A DNA stretch of 64,000 nt from Bog-756 sp963701325 (GCA_963701325.1 OY969604.1:3410001-3474000), one strand, 5' to 3'; counted from the stretch's first letter, positions 17,474 through 25,805 are shown. The notes: generated from the letters alone by a model not told the origin. Numbers and translations are program-made.

Positions 17474-17489
17474 CCCGTGGGAGCGCGGG
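17474..17489 (+). promoter_or_regulatory. 5' hairpin of secreted protein 3
   Basis: CCCGTG pairs with CGCGGG around a GGAG loop, nine bases upstream of the GAGGAG ribosome site. Upstream bases also resemble those before member 1. Confidence 0.55.
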
Positions 17490-17509
17490 AAAACAGAGGA
17501 GCAATCTCA

Positions 17510-18250
17510 ATGATCCGCAAACTGCTGTTGGTCGCTGCTGTGATCGCGATGCCGGCGAGTGCAGGGGCGGTGGCCCTTGTCGGGTCGGCGCCGCCAGCCG
17601 GTGCTGTCGCGACGATCACGTGCACGGTGACGGCAACCGTCGAGTTCGCACCTCCGGGGCTGTCCAAGGCCGGCTCGACGACAACAGCACCGATCAAATC
17701 AGCGAAGACCGCCGGCGGCGCGTTGGCCGGCACCAGCTGCGGCAGCACCCACTCCGGGACGCTGCCGAACGCGCTCATCAAGATAGCGACGGTCGTCTGC
17801 ACCGGGACGGGCACGCCGACCTCGAACCCGGCGTGTGTGGGTGGCGAGAGGGGATATGACTCGTGGAACAACTACACCACGGGTTGGACATCGAGCGTCC
17901 GCTCGTCGCTCGCCAATGTCAGCTTCACGGTCTCGGGGACGGCCTACACCGCGCACTACACCGCGGCCTCCGCTCTGGCGCCCACGTCGACGGGCTGTGG
18001 CACCGGGACCACCGGTCTCGGCAAGGAGGTCGGCATCAAGCTCACCGGGACGATCACCGCCCCTTCGACGAGCCCGTACAAGGGCGCGACCTCGACCCTC
18101 AGGGCCTGCCTGGGCAAGGTCAGCGGGACCCACCTGGTTGCGCCACGCGCCCCGGCCACGGTCCCGACGTTCTATTACCAGATCGACAATTCGTCGAACC
18201 TGATCGTGACCTCGACCATCGACCCTGCGCACAGCAGCCTGAGCTTCTGA
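17510..18250 (+). CDS. Small secreted protein, family member 3
   Basis: A 246-residue secreted protein, the closest relative of member 1 along its whole length: same signal peptide (MIRKLLLVAAVIAMPASAGA), motif CTVTATVEFAPPGL, RGYDSWNNY segment, GCGTGTT segment and DPAHSSLSF at the C terminus. Expansion by tandem duplication is the simplest explanation. No catalytic signature is visible. The gene is followed by a degenerate copy of the shared hairpin and then by the PASTA kinase gene. Confidence 0.78.
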   Translation: MIRKLLLVAAVIAMPASAGAVALVGSAPPAGAVATITCTVTATVEFAPPGLSKAGSTTTAPIKSAKTAGGALAGTSCGSTHSGTLPNALIKIATVVCTGTGTPTSNPACVGGERGYDSWNNYTTGWTSSVRSSLANVSFTVSGTAYTAHYTAASALAPTSTGCGTGTTGLGKEVGIKLTGTITAPSTSPYKGATSTLRACLGKVSGTHLVAPRAPATVPTFYYQIDNSSNLIVTSTIDPAHSSLSF

Positions 18251-18303
18251 GACCTCCGGTGTCCGCCGGACGGCGGACAGGGCGAAGTCGTGATGAGCCG
18301 TGC

Positions 18304-18337
18304 CGATGAGGACCGAGCTCCGGCCCCGTCCTCGACG
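18304..18337 (+). terminator. Shared hairpin terminator, degenerate copy 3
   Basis: Same position and loop (TCCG) as the other copies, but four mismatches between the arms (CGATGAGGACCGAGC against GCCCCGTCCTCGACG), so it may be partly inactive. Confidence 0.5.
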
Positions 18338-18392
18338 CGTCAGGGTCTTCCCACCGGGTGCGCCCCTCCACCGCTCTGGCCGACCGGTTCGC

Positions 18393-18398
18393 TAGCCT
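18393..18398 (+). promoter_or_regulatory. Candidate -10 box of the kinase gene
   Basis: TAGCCT lies 11 bases before the ATG at 18410, giving a leader of only a few bases. The same GCTAGCCT string stands before the glycosyltransferase at 48379. Confidence 0.3.
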
Positions 18399-18409
18399 GA
18401 GTCAGGATC

Positions 18410-20353
18410 ATGCCGAGCCTCACCGACTCCATCGGACGTGTCCTCGGCGACCGTTACCGACTGGTCACACCTCTCGGGACCGGTGCGTCCGCGCACGTCT
18501 ACCTCGCCGACGACGTCTCCCTCCATCGCCAGGTGGCCATCAAGGTGCTCCACCCGGCCCTGGCCGGCGACCGTGCCTTCCTCAAGCGTTTCCGGGCCGA
18601 GGCGCGGGCCGTGGCCGCGCTCAACCACCCCAACATCCTCCAGGTCTACGACTGGGGTGAGGAGGACGCGGAGCCCTACCTGGTCCTCGAGTACCTGGCC
18701 GGGGGCTCGCTCCGACAGGTCTACGACACGGGTGCACTGCTCACTCCCGAGCAGGCGGCCCAGATCGGTGTCGAGGCGGCCGCGGGGCTCGACTACGCCC
18801 ACCGTCGCGGGCTGGTCCACCGCGACATCAAGCCCGCAAATCTGCTCTTCGACGCGGACCGTCGGCTGCGGATCGCCGACTTCGGCCTCGCCCGGGCTCT
18901 GGCCGAGGCCGCCTGGACCGAGCCGGACGGGGCCATCCTCGGGACCGCCCGCTACGCGGCGCCCGAACAGGTCGAGGGCTGGGTCCTCGACGGCAAGGCG
19001 GACGTCTACGCACTCGCCCTCGTGCTCTACGAGGGCGTCACCGGCGAGGCCCCCTTCATCGGTGACACCACGGTGGCCACCCTCATGGCGCGGGTCGGGA
19101 CCCTGCTGCCCGACCACGAGGCCCTTGGTCCACTGGCCGATGTCCTGGTCTGGGCGGCCGCCCCCGATCCTGCCGAGCGCTACGACGCGGCCCGTTTCGG
19201 TCGCGAGCTCACCGCCCTGGCGGCTGACCTCCCACCGCCGAGCCCCCTGCCCCTCGTGGCCCCGATGCCCGTCGATCAGGACGGGGAGATGGACCCGGCG
19301 CTGGTCCGCCCGACCCGTCGAGTCGCCGCCGAGCACGACCGGACCGAGCTCGGGGCCCCGGCCCAGGCCGTAACCGCCACCGCCAAGAAGCCGAGCGCGC
19401 GCCGCGCGACCCGGGACGGTGTTCCGTCCCGCGCCGGGCATCGCCGGCGCTGGATCGTCGCGATGGCGGTCCTGGTGCCCGTGCTCATCGCCGGGGGTGT
19501 TGCCTGGGCTGTCCATGGCGGGGTCTTCACGCCAAGCCACCCGGTACCGGTGCTGGTGGGGAAGACCCTCGCTACCGCGTCGACAGCGGCCGCACCCGAC
19601 CACTTCACCGTGCGGGTCGTCGGACACCAGCCGTCCATCACCGCGGCGGCGGGAATCATCGTGAGCCAGCAGCCTGCCGCCCGCCGCGGTGGGCGGGCGG
19701 TCACCGCCAAGCAGGGCTCGGTCATCACCGTGGTGCTCTCGACCGGGCCGCCCCCGGTGGACATCCCGAACCTGACCTCGTTCTCCAACTGCAACGACGC
19801 CATCCAGGCACTCAGGGCGGTCCACCTGGTCGGGGTCTGCCCGGCATCGGCCGCGCAGTACAGTTCCACGGTCGGGGCCGGGGCCATCCTCTCGACCGTG
19901 CCGGCCGGTAGTACCCCGTACGGCTCGACGGTCACCATCGTGACCTCGAAGGGCCACGCGCCGGTGGTTGTCCCCGCGGCGGCCGCCTCGGCCTCCTCCT
20001 ACGCCGCGGCCGCAGCGACCCTGACCGCAGCCGGGTTCGTGCCCGTCCGGGGCCAGGCCTACTCGCCGACCGTGCCGCCCGGGCAGGTGGTCGGGACCAC
20101 TCCGGCACCGGCGGCAGGTCCGGTGCCGTTCGGGTCCCAGGTCACCGTGCAGGTTTCGCTCGGGCCTCAGCCGGTGAGCGTCCCGTCCCTGCGCGGTGAC
20201 TCGCTGACCCAGGCTGCAAGCGCACTCCATGCGCTCGGCCTGGACATGGGCGGTCCCTACGGGCCTCCCGGGTCGAGCACCGTGCTCTCGACCGACCCGG
20301 CCGAGGGCACGTCGGTGCTGCCCGGCACGACCGTCAACGTGTACACCCTGTGA
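18410..20353 (+). CDS. PASTA-domain Ser/Thr protein kinase (PknB-like)
   Basis: A 647-residue membrane kinase. The N-terminal kinase domain has the Gly-rich loop GTGASAHVY, VAIK with the ATP-binding Lys near 44, HRDIKPANLL near 137, DFGLA near 156 and AAPEQ, so it looks active. A juxtamembrane linker is followed by one transmembrane helix at about 345-368, then four PASTA-like repeats of 60-70 residues outside the cell, the second with a Cys pair. PASTA kinases sense peptidoglycan fragments and regulate growth and envelope synthesis. It is not next to division genes here; it follows three secreted-protein genes and its stop overlaps the next gene by four bases. Confidence 0.93.
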   Translation: MPSLTDSIGRVLGDRYRLVTPLGTGASAHVYLADDVSLHRQVAIKVLHPALAGDRAFLKRFRAEARAVAALNHPNILQVYDWGEEDAEPYLVLEYLAGGSLRQVYDTGALLTPEQAAQIGVEAAAGLDYAHRRGLVHRDIKPANLLFDADRRLRIADFGLARALAEAAWTEPDGAILGTARYAAPEQVEGWVLDGKADVYALALVLYEGVTGEAPFIGDTTVATLMARVGTLLPDHEALGPLADVLVWAAAPDPAERYDAARFGRELTALAADLPPPSPLPLVAPMPVDQDGEMDPALVRPTRRVAAEHDRTELGAPAQAVTATAKKPSARRATRDGVPSRAGHRRRWIVAMAVLVPVLIAGGVAWAVHGGVFTPSHPVPVLVGKTLATASTAAAPDHFTVRVVGHQPSITAAAGIIVSQQPAARRGGRAVTAKQGSVITVVLSTGPPPVDIPNLTSFSNCNDAIQALRAVHLVGVCPASAAQYSSTVGAGAILSTVPAGSTPYGSTVTIVTSKGHAPVVVPAAAASASSYAAAAATLTAAGFVPVRGQAYSPTVPPGQVVGTTPAPAAGPVPFGSQVTVQVSLGPQPVSVPSLRGDSLTQAASALHALGLDMGGPYGPPGSSTVLSTDPAEGTSVLPGTTVNVYTL

Positions 20354-20661
20354 CCGCTGCCGGTCGGGCGTGCGAGCTCTGCGACGCCGCCCGGATCACC
20401 GAGTGGCACCACGAGGACGAGACCTGCTGGGTTGCCGACTGCGAGGTGTGCGGTGTGCCGATGGTGGTCTGGAAGCAGCACGGCAACGAACCGCCCAACG
20501 CCGACATCGAGCACATGCTCGCCGAGCTGGGGGTCGTCGCCGACCGCGTGCTCGGCCAGGGGACCTGGTCCTACGACCGGGTGATGCGCCAGATCCCCGA
20601 CCACTTCCACGCGCACGCCCGCGACCCCGAGTGGTGGGTCCGGCGTTTCGGGCGGCGCTAG
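20350..20661 (+). CDS. Small Cys/His-rich protein (103 aa)
   Basis: This gene is translationally coupled to the kinase. It has CELC and CEVC about 25 residues apart, which could bind zinc, with His residues between (EWHHEDE). A later HFHAHAR segment resembles the HIT-type His triad, but the length is less than most HIT proteins. I cannot assign a family. Six bases separate it from the adenine methyltransferase, so kinase, this protein and the methyltransferase may be one transcript. Confidence 0.7.
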   Translation: MTAAGRACELCDAARITEWHHEDETCWVADCEVCGVPMVVWKQHGNEPPNADIEHMLAELGVVADRVLGQGTWSYDRVMRQIPDHFHAHARDPEWWVRRFGRR

Positions 20662-20667
20662 GGACCG

Positions 20668-21771
20668 GTGATCAAGTACCTGGGGTCCAAGCGCAGACTC
20701 GTCGCGCCGCTCACCGTCCTGGCCGCCTCGTCCTCCGCCCGTACCGGGCTCGACCTCTTCACCGGGACGACCCGGGTTGCCCAGGCGTGGAAGGACGCCG
20801 GCGTCGAGATGACCGCGGTGGACAGCGCCCGCTGTGCCCACGTGCTGGCCCGCTGCTACGTGGCGACCGATGCCGCCGACCCGGGGCTTGCGGGAGAACT
20901 GGCCGACGCGATCAGGCATCTCAACGCCCTGCCCGGCCGGCCCGGGTACGTGACGAGGACCTTCTGCGAGGATGCCCGCTACTTCCGACCGGAGAACGGC
21001 GCGCGCATCGACGCCGTGCGCGAGGCCATCGAAGCCGACTACGCCGGCACCGCGCTCTGGCCGCTGCTCCTGACCAGCCTGCTCGAGGCAGCCGATCGGG
21101 TCGACTCGACCACCGGGCTCCAGATGGCCTACCTGAAGCAGTGGGCCCCCCGAGCCAGCCGGCCCCTGATGCTCGAGGTGCCCGCGCTGCTACCCGGTCC
21201 CGGACGGGCGCTGCGGGGCGACGCGTGCGGGCTGGCCGGCTCCGCTGCACTCGGGGAGGTCGACCTCGCCTACCTCGACCCCCCGTACAACCAGCACCGG
21301 TACGACGCCAACTACCACGTCTGGGAGACCATCGTGGCCTGGGACGTGCCGGAACACTACGGCGTGGCCTGCAAGCGGGCAGATCTCCGCGACCCGACGA
21401 CGCGGAGTGCCTTCAACGGCCGCCGGACCATGGCGTCCGCCCTCGCGGAGGTGGTGTCGGCGCTCCGCGCAGAGGTGGTGGTCCTCTCCTACAACAACGA
21501 GGCGTGGCTCACCTACGAGGAGCTCCACGAGCTCTGCGCGCCCCGCGGGCACGTGGCCGTGCTCGCGTTCGACTCGGCCCGCTACGTGGGGGCGCGCATC
21601 GGCATCCACGATCCGTCCGGGCGCAAGGTGGGCCGGGTCTCCCACCTCCGGAACACCGAGTACCTGGTGGTGGCTGGCGACCGGTCGCGGGTGCGGGCCA
21701 TGGTCGGGGCGGTCGAGGACGCCGGGCTGGGTGCCCAGGTCGAGCGGCCGGTCCCACTTCCCGCAGCCTGA
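20668..21771 (+). CDS. D12-class DNA adenine-N6 methyltransferase, orphan
   Basis: A 367-residue protein opening with MIKYLGSKRRL, the usual start of D12/Dam methyltransferases. LDLFTGTTRVAQ is the S-adenosylmethionine loop near residue 27, and YLDPPYNQHRY near 204 is the catalytic DPPY motif. A variable target-recognition region lies between. It should methylate adenine in a specific site. No restriction nuclease or specificity subunit is near, so it looks solitary, either regulatory or a remnant. The start is GTG. Confidence 0.88.
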   Translation: MIKYLGSKRRLVAPLTVLAASSSARTGLDLFTGTTRVAQAWKDAGVEMTAVDSARCAHVLARCYVATDAADPGLAGELADAIRHLNALPGRPGYVTRTFCEDARYFRPENGARIDAVREAIEADYAGTALWPLLLTSLLEAADRVDSTTGLQMAYLKQWAPRASRPLMLEVPALLPGPGRALRGDACGLAGSAALGEVDLAYLDPPYNQHRYDANYHVWETIVAWDVPEHYGVACKRADLRDPTTRSAFNGRRTMASALAEVVSALRAEVVVLSYNNEAWLTYEELHELCAPRGHVAVLAFDSARYVGARIGIHDPSGRKVGRVSHLRNTEYLVVAGDRSRVRAMVGAVEDAGLGAQVERPVPLPAA

Positions 21772-21826
21772 CGGTCACCCTTCGCGCGAGGGGTCTAGGG
21801 ACTTCGTGGAAGCGGGGCCAGGCCCG

Positions 21827-21855
21827 TTGTACTCATCGGTAACTTTCGGTACTGT
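21827..21855 (+). promoter_or_regulatory. sigma70-type promoter of secreted protein 4
   Basis: TTGTAC (21827-21832), a 17-base spacer and TACTGT (21850-21855). The leader would be about 150 bases, similar in length to that of member 1. Confidence 0.5.
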
Positions 21856-21973
21856 GCAATCGTCGATCGGTGGAGGATCGCAAAGGGGGATGACCGGGGG
21901 AGGCCAGATCGTGGCCACTTCGCATTGGACGCCGTTCGGCGCGTCGCAAACGAGGGCAGCAACCCACGAATTT

Positions 21974-21991
21974 GTCTGCGGAGACGCAGAC
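21974..21991 (+). promoter_or_regulatory. 5' hairpin of secreted protein 4
   Basis: GTCTGCG pairs with CGCAGAC around GAGA, a GNRA loop. The stem sequence differs from those of members 1-3, but the position just before the AAAGGAG ribosome site is conserved, suggesting that structure rather than sequence matters. Confidence 0.6.
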
Positions 21992-22010
21992 GACCAAAGG
22001 AGCAAACCAT

Positions 22011-22664
22011 ATGATCCGCAAACTGCTGATGGTCGCCGCTGTGGCGATCGTGCCCGTCGGTGCCGTCGTGGCTTCGGGTGGACAGGCCTGGGCCAACCCG
22101 ATTCAGGCGGGAACCGCTTCCTGCAAGACGATCACCGGAAAAGTGGCCTTCGCCCACAAGCTGACCAAGACCGGCACCGTGGCCTCATCGGGCCCGCTCA
22201 CCCAGACCGACACGCTCACCGCCACGTTGGGTGGGTGCACGACGAGCCCGGCCGGCAAGGCTACGTCGGCAACCGTCAAGGGCACCCTGGTCAGCACCAC
22301 GCCCAAGGGTGGGACGGCCTACAAGTGCACCGGCATCGCCGGCGCCACCAAGTACACCTCGGCCACCATCACCGTGACCTGGAACAAGCCAATCGCTCCG
22401 ACGGTGACCAAGCCCAGCCAGGACTACGGGACGACGATCGGCACTCCGAAGCACGGAGAGTTCATCCTCCCCGACGCGGCCAAGGGTGGCACCACCTCGT
22501 CAACCGGTTCGTTCACCGGGACCGACCATGGCGCGACCTCGGCCTCCCAGGCCGAGACGACGATGACCGCAGCGGCGCTGCTTACAGCGTGCGACACCAG
22601 CGGCACCTCGAGCCTCGCCATCCAGACGGTGCCCGGTGGGGCGCCGGCGTCGGTCTTCAAGTAG
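22011..22664 (+). CDS. Small secreted protein, family member 4
   Basis: A 217-residue secreted protein with signal peptide MIRKLLMVAAVAIVPVGA and a likely cleavage after GGQAWA near residue 29. The mature chain has the family motif (CKTITGKVAFAHKL), four to five Cys, abundant Thr/Ser/Gly and a VTWNKP segment. It is more distant from members 1-3 than they are from each other, yet keeps the same 5' hairpin position and an identical 3' hairpin. The function is unknown. Confidence 0.78.
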   Translation: MIRKLLMVAAVAIVPVGAVVASGGQAWANPIQAGTASCKTITGKVAFAHKLTKTGTVASSGPLTQTDTLTATLGGCTTSPAGKATSATVKGTLVSTTPKGGTAYKCTGIAGATKYTSATITVTWNKPIAPTVTKPSQDYGTTIGTPKHGEFILPDAAKGGTTSSTGSFTGTDHGATSASQAETTMTAAALLTACDTSGTSSLAIQTVPGGAPASVFK

Positions 22665-22702
22665 GGAGCACCACTGCACCCGGGTAACCGGGCGAGTCGT
22701 AC

Positions 22703-22736
22703 CGACGAGGACGGGGCTCCGGCCCCGTCCTCGTCG
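22703..22736 (+). terminator. Shared 15-bp hairpin terminator, copy 4
   Basis: Arms and loop are identical to copies 1 and 2. Identity with copy 1 extends beyond the stem (GTACCGACG before, GTCGCGTC after), although the genes upstream are only distant paralogs. Confidence 0.75.
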
Positions 22737-22834
22737 CGTCGACGTCGTTTCCCGACCGTCCCTGGTGCACGGTTTGACCGGAGTGGGGCGCCCTGCCAAC
22801 GTGGACGGGCAGCCGAACTGGGGGAACCGAGGAC

Positions 22835-23713
22835 ATGGGATCACTGGACGGACGGGTCGCCGTCATCACCGGGGCAGGACGGGGTATCGGGCGTGAGCAC
22901 GCCCTGCTCTTCGCTTCCGAGGGTGCCAGGGTGGTGGTCAACGACCTCGGCGGCGCGGTGGACGGCTCGGGCGACGATCGCAGCCCCGCTCAGCAGGTGG
23001 TCGACGAGATCCGAGCGGCCGGCGGCGAGGCGGTGGCCAACGCCGACGACGTCTGCGACTGGGAGGGCGGCAAGCGCCTCGTCGACACCGCCGTCGAGGC
23101 CTTCGGTGACATCCATGTGCTGGTCAACAACGCCGGCATCCTGCGTGACCGGGTCCTCGTCAACATGTCGGAGGAGGAGTGGGACTCGGTCATCCACGTC
23201 CACCTGAAGGGCCACTTCGTGCCCACCCGCCACGCGGCAGCCCACTGGAGGGCGCAGGTCAAGGCCGGGGTCGAGGTCCACGCGTCGGTCGTCAACACCT
23301 CCTCCACCTCGGGGCTCCTCGGGAACCCGGGGCAGACCAATTACGGCGCGGCCAAGGCGGGCATCGCCGCATTCACGACCATCGCCGCTGACGAGCTGTC
23401 CCGCTACGGCGTCCGGGTCAACGCCATCGCTCCGGCCGCAAGGACCCGGATGACCGAGCAGACGCCCGGTCTGTCCGAGATCGTGCAGGCACCCACCGAC
23501 GCCGCGGTCTTCGACCGCTGGGACCCGGCCAACATCTCCCCGCTGGTGGCCTACCTGGCCACCGAGCACTGCCCCGCCAACGGCAAGGTCTACTTCGTCC
23601 AGGGCGGCCAGATCCGGCTCTTCCAGCCCTGGACCATGACCGACACCCTCGACAAGGCAGACCGGTGGACCGTGGCCGAGCTGCAGGCGGAGATGCACCG
23701 GCTCGGAGGCTGA
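22835..23713 (+). CDS. SDR of the multifunctional 3-hydroxyacyl-CoA dehydrogenase type
   Basis: A 292-residue dehydrogenase with GAGRGIGREHA near residue 13, VVNDLGG, NNAGILRD near 96, and the Tyr/Lys pair in NYGAAKAG near 169. The DLGG and RDRVLVNMSEEEWD segments are typical of the HSD17B4/MFE-2-like dehydrogenase group, which acts on 3-hydroxyacyl-CoA or steroid substrates. The C-terminal 40 residues extend beyond the core SDR. It precedes an MFS gene by three bases. The next gene on the opposite strand is SCP2-like, a fold often joined to this enzyme class. Confidence 0.85.
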   Translation: MGSLDGRVAVITGAGRGIGREHALLFASEGARVVVNDLGGAVDGSGDDRSPAQQVVDEIRAAGGEAVANADDVCDWEGGKRLVDTAVEAFGDIHVLVNNAGILRDRVLVNMSEEEWDSVIHVHLKGHFVPTRHAAAHWRAQVKAGVEVHASVVNTSSTSGLLGNPGQTNYGAAKAGIAAFTTIAADELSRYGVRVNAIAPAARTRMTEQTPGLSEIVQAPTDAAVFDRWDPANISPLVAYLATEHCPANGKVYFVQGGQIRLFQPWTMTDTLDKADRWTVAELQAEMHRLGG

Positions 23714-23716
23714 GCG

Positions 23717-25315
23717 GTGTCCCGGGCCGCAGGGCCCGGGGGCCCGTCCGGCGACCAGGCGTTCGACGACGCCGAGGTGCGTGAGGCCGAGGCCCTCCTG
23801 AGTGGAACCGGGGCCGGCGCCGAGGGGGCCATCTCGGTCCCCTGGCCGGTGCTCTTCCGCCACCGGATGCACCGGCGGGTGGCCGGCTCGGACCGCTACC
23901 AGTGGTGGGTGCTGTGGACGGTCCTGGCCGGTCTGCTCTCGGTCAACATCACCTTCACCGTCTTCGTCGTCGCGTTGCCCCAGGTGGCCCGGCAGCTCCA
24001 TACGACGGTCTCGACCCTGACCTGGACCTCCACCGGACCGCTGCTGGCCTTCGGGGTGGCCGCGCCCATCCTGGGCAAGCTCGGGGACCTGCGTGGCTAC
24101 CGGCGTCTGTACCTCTGGGGTCTCTCGGGTGCCGCAGTGAGCGTGGTGCTCACCGCATCAGCCCCGACGGCAGGGGTGCTCATCGCGGCGCGCTTCTTCG
24201 ACGGGGTCCAGGGGGCGGCCACCGGCGCGGCGTCGATGGCCCTCGTCCTCCAGGCCTTCTCCCACGAGGACCGGGTCAAGGCGCTCGGATGGTGGTCCCT
24301 GGTCGGAGCGGGCGGTCCCGTACTCGGGGTGACCCTCGGGGCCCCGATCATCCAGTTCTACGGGTGGCGGACCCTGTTCTGGGGAGAGCTGCCCCTGATG
24401 GCCATCGCCGCGGTGCTCGCGGTCGTCGTGCTGCCGTCGCGCGACCGGCCCGACGAGCCCGTCCAACCCGCTGACGGCACGGGAGAGCACCCCTGGCGCC
24501 ATCTGGACTGGCTCGGATCGGCGACCCTCTCCGGCTCGGTCACCTTCGGCCTGCTCGCCCTCAACCTGGCTCCGTCATGGGGCTTCACCTCCGCCGGCGT
24601 CGTGTCCTTCGGGGTCCTCTCCCTGGTGCTGGCCGTGTGGTTCGTCCTCCAGGAACGGCGGACCCTCCGGCCGCTCATCCCGCTCCACTACTTCCGGCGG
24701 CGCAACTTCGTCTTCCCGCTCGGGGCCCGGGCCCTGGTCAACTTCGCCTACATGGGCGGGTTCTTCCTGTTCCCGATCCTGATGGAGCGGGTCTACGGCT
24801 ACGGAGAAACCAGTGCCGGTCTGCTGTCCACCGCCCGCCCCCTCGTCTTCTCGCTCTCGGCCCCGATCGCCGGGTACGCCGCGGTGAAGGTGGGGGAGCG
24901 GTGGTCGGTCGTCGTCGGGGCACTCGTGCTCACGGTCTCGATGGTGATGTTCACCCAGCTCGGGACCAGCCCTTCGGTCGTGGTCATCGTCGTGGCCCTC
25001 GCTCTCTCCGGGCTGGGCATCGGCGTCTCCACGCCGTCGACGGCATCCTCGGCGTCCAACGAGGTGCTCCCCGAAGAGCTCGGCGTGATGAGTGCCGCCC
25101 AGCTGCTCGTCACCCAGATCGGGGTGGTGGCCGGCATCCAGGTGATGGTCACCGTCGAAGCGTCGGCCCACGGTGGGGTCGGGTCGCTCGCCTCGTTCCA
25201 CCGGGCCTACGCGGTGGGGGCGATCGCGGCGCTGGCGGCGGTGCTCTGCGGGTTCTTCGTCGTCGACACACCGCGTCCGGGACGAAGCGCTCGGAGCGAG
25301 GTGCCGCTGGGCTGA
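23717..25315 (+). CDS. MFS drug/solute exporter, DHA2 (EmrB/QacA) type
   Basis: A 532-residue integral membrane protein with a long hydrophilic N terminus of about 60 residues and about 14 predicted helices. It has the family feature LGKLGDLRGYRRLY after the second helix and motif-C-like GAGGPVLGVTLG in the fifth. Proton-driven export of lipophilic compounds is the usual role. It is probably co-transcribed with the SDR (3-base gap). The GTG start fits the coding pattern. Confidence 0.88.
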   Translation: MSRAAGPGGPSGDQAFDDAEVREAEALLSGTGAGAEGAISVPWPVLFRHRMHRRVAGSDRYQWWVLWTVLAGLLSVNITFTVFVVALPQVARQLHTTVSTLTWTSTGPLLAFGVAAPILGKLGDLRGYRRLYLWGLSGAAVSVVLTASAPTAGVLIAARFFDGVQGAATGAASMALVLQAFSHEDRVKALGWWSLVGAGGPVLGVTLGAPIIQFYGWRTLFWGELPLMAIAAVLAVVVLPSRDRPDEPVQPADGTGEHPWRHLDWLGSATLSGSVTFGLLALNLAPSWGFTSAGVVSFGVLSLVLAVWFVLQERRTLRPLIPLHYFRRRNFVFPLGARALVNFAYMGGFFLFPILMERVYGYGETSAGLLSTARPLVFSLSAPIAGYAAVKVGERWSVVVGALVLTVSMVMFTQLGTSPSVVVIVVALALSGLGIGVSTPSTASSASNEVLPEELGVMSAAQLLVTQIGVVAGIQVMVTVEASAHGGVGSLASFHRAYAVGAIAALAAVLCGFFVVDTPRPGRSARSEVPLG

Positions 25316-25321
25316 GGCGCG

Positions 25322-25729
25322 TCAGGCGGTCATGGTCTGGATGCGCGAGGCGATCTCCGCGGCCGTCGGGTCCGGGGACATCGTCTGGAGCGCCATCAGC
25401 TTGGCGATGTCCCCTTCCACCTTGATCTTGCCCTGCATGAAGGCCTGGAGGCCCGCCTGGGGATTGCCTTCGACGAGGATCTCCCGGGCGATGTCGTAGC
25501 CCACGGTGACCGTGAGATCGGCAGGGTCGAGATGACCGGTGTCGAGGACCAGCTCCCCCGCGCTCGTGTCGGCGTGGGCGAGGATCGAGCCCTCGCCGAA
25601 GGGGACCTCGACGACGATCAGGTTCATCCGGATCGCCTGGTCGATCGTGCCACCTTTCCCCGCGTACTCGGCCCGGATCGAACGGGCTTCTGTGAGCCAG
25701 TCGTCGCTCAGGAACTGATAGGTGGCCAT
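25322..25729 (-). CDS. SCP2 sterol-carrier-like protein
   Basis: A 135-residue single-domain protein. The alternating strand/helix pattern, LTVTVGYDIAREILVEGNPQ and FMQGKIKVEGDIAKLM, matches the SCP-2 sterol-transfer fold, which binds a lipid or acyl-CoA in a hydrophobic pocket. The ATG at 25729 is the clear start. It converges on the MFS gene with a six-base gap and diverges from the esterase. A role in lipid or steroid handling beside the SDR at 22835 is an inference. Confidence 0.85.
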   Translation of the reverse strand: MATYQFLSDDWLTEARSIRAEYAGKGGTIDQAIRMNLIVVEVPFGEGSILAHADTSAGELVLDTGHLDPADLTVTVGYDIAREILVEGNPQAGLQAFMQGKIKVEGDIAKLMALQTMSPDPTAAEIASRIQTMTA

Positions 25730-25799
25730 CGGTGTACCGCTCCTTGCCATGGGTCGATCGTCAGGGCGCAACTCTACCCGGCGGTCCTGGGAACACCGA

Positions 25800-25805
25800 T
25801 AGCAT
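25800..25805 (+). promoter_or_regulatory. Candidate leaderless -10 box of the esterase
   Basis: TAGCAT ends eight bases before the GTG at 25814; no Shine-Dalgarno sequence is present. Confidence 0.35.

Noticed and set aside
15057..18410. Possible CRISPR or tandem-repeat array because similar strings recur
   Set aside because: The recurrences are signal-peptide coding sequence, 5' hairpins and terminators of paralogous genes, with irregular spacing and no spacers.
20350..20661. Assignment as a HIT-family nucleotide hydrolase from HFHAHAR
   Set aside because: The protein is only 103 residues, the remaining HIT fold is not evident, and the motif alone is weak.
20668..21771. Complete restriction-modification system
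   Set aside because: Only the methyltransferase is recognisable; neighbouring proteins show no nuclease motif.
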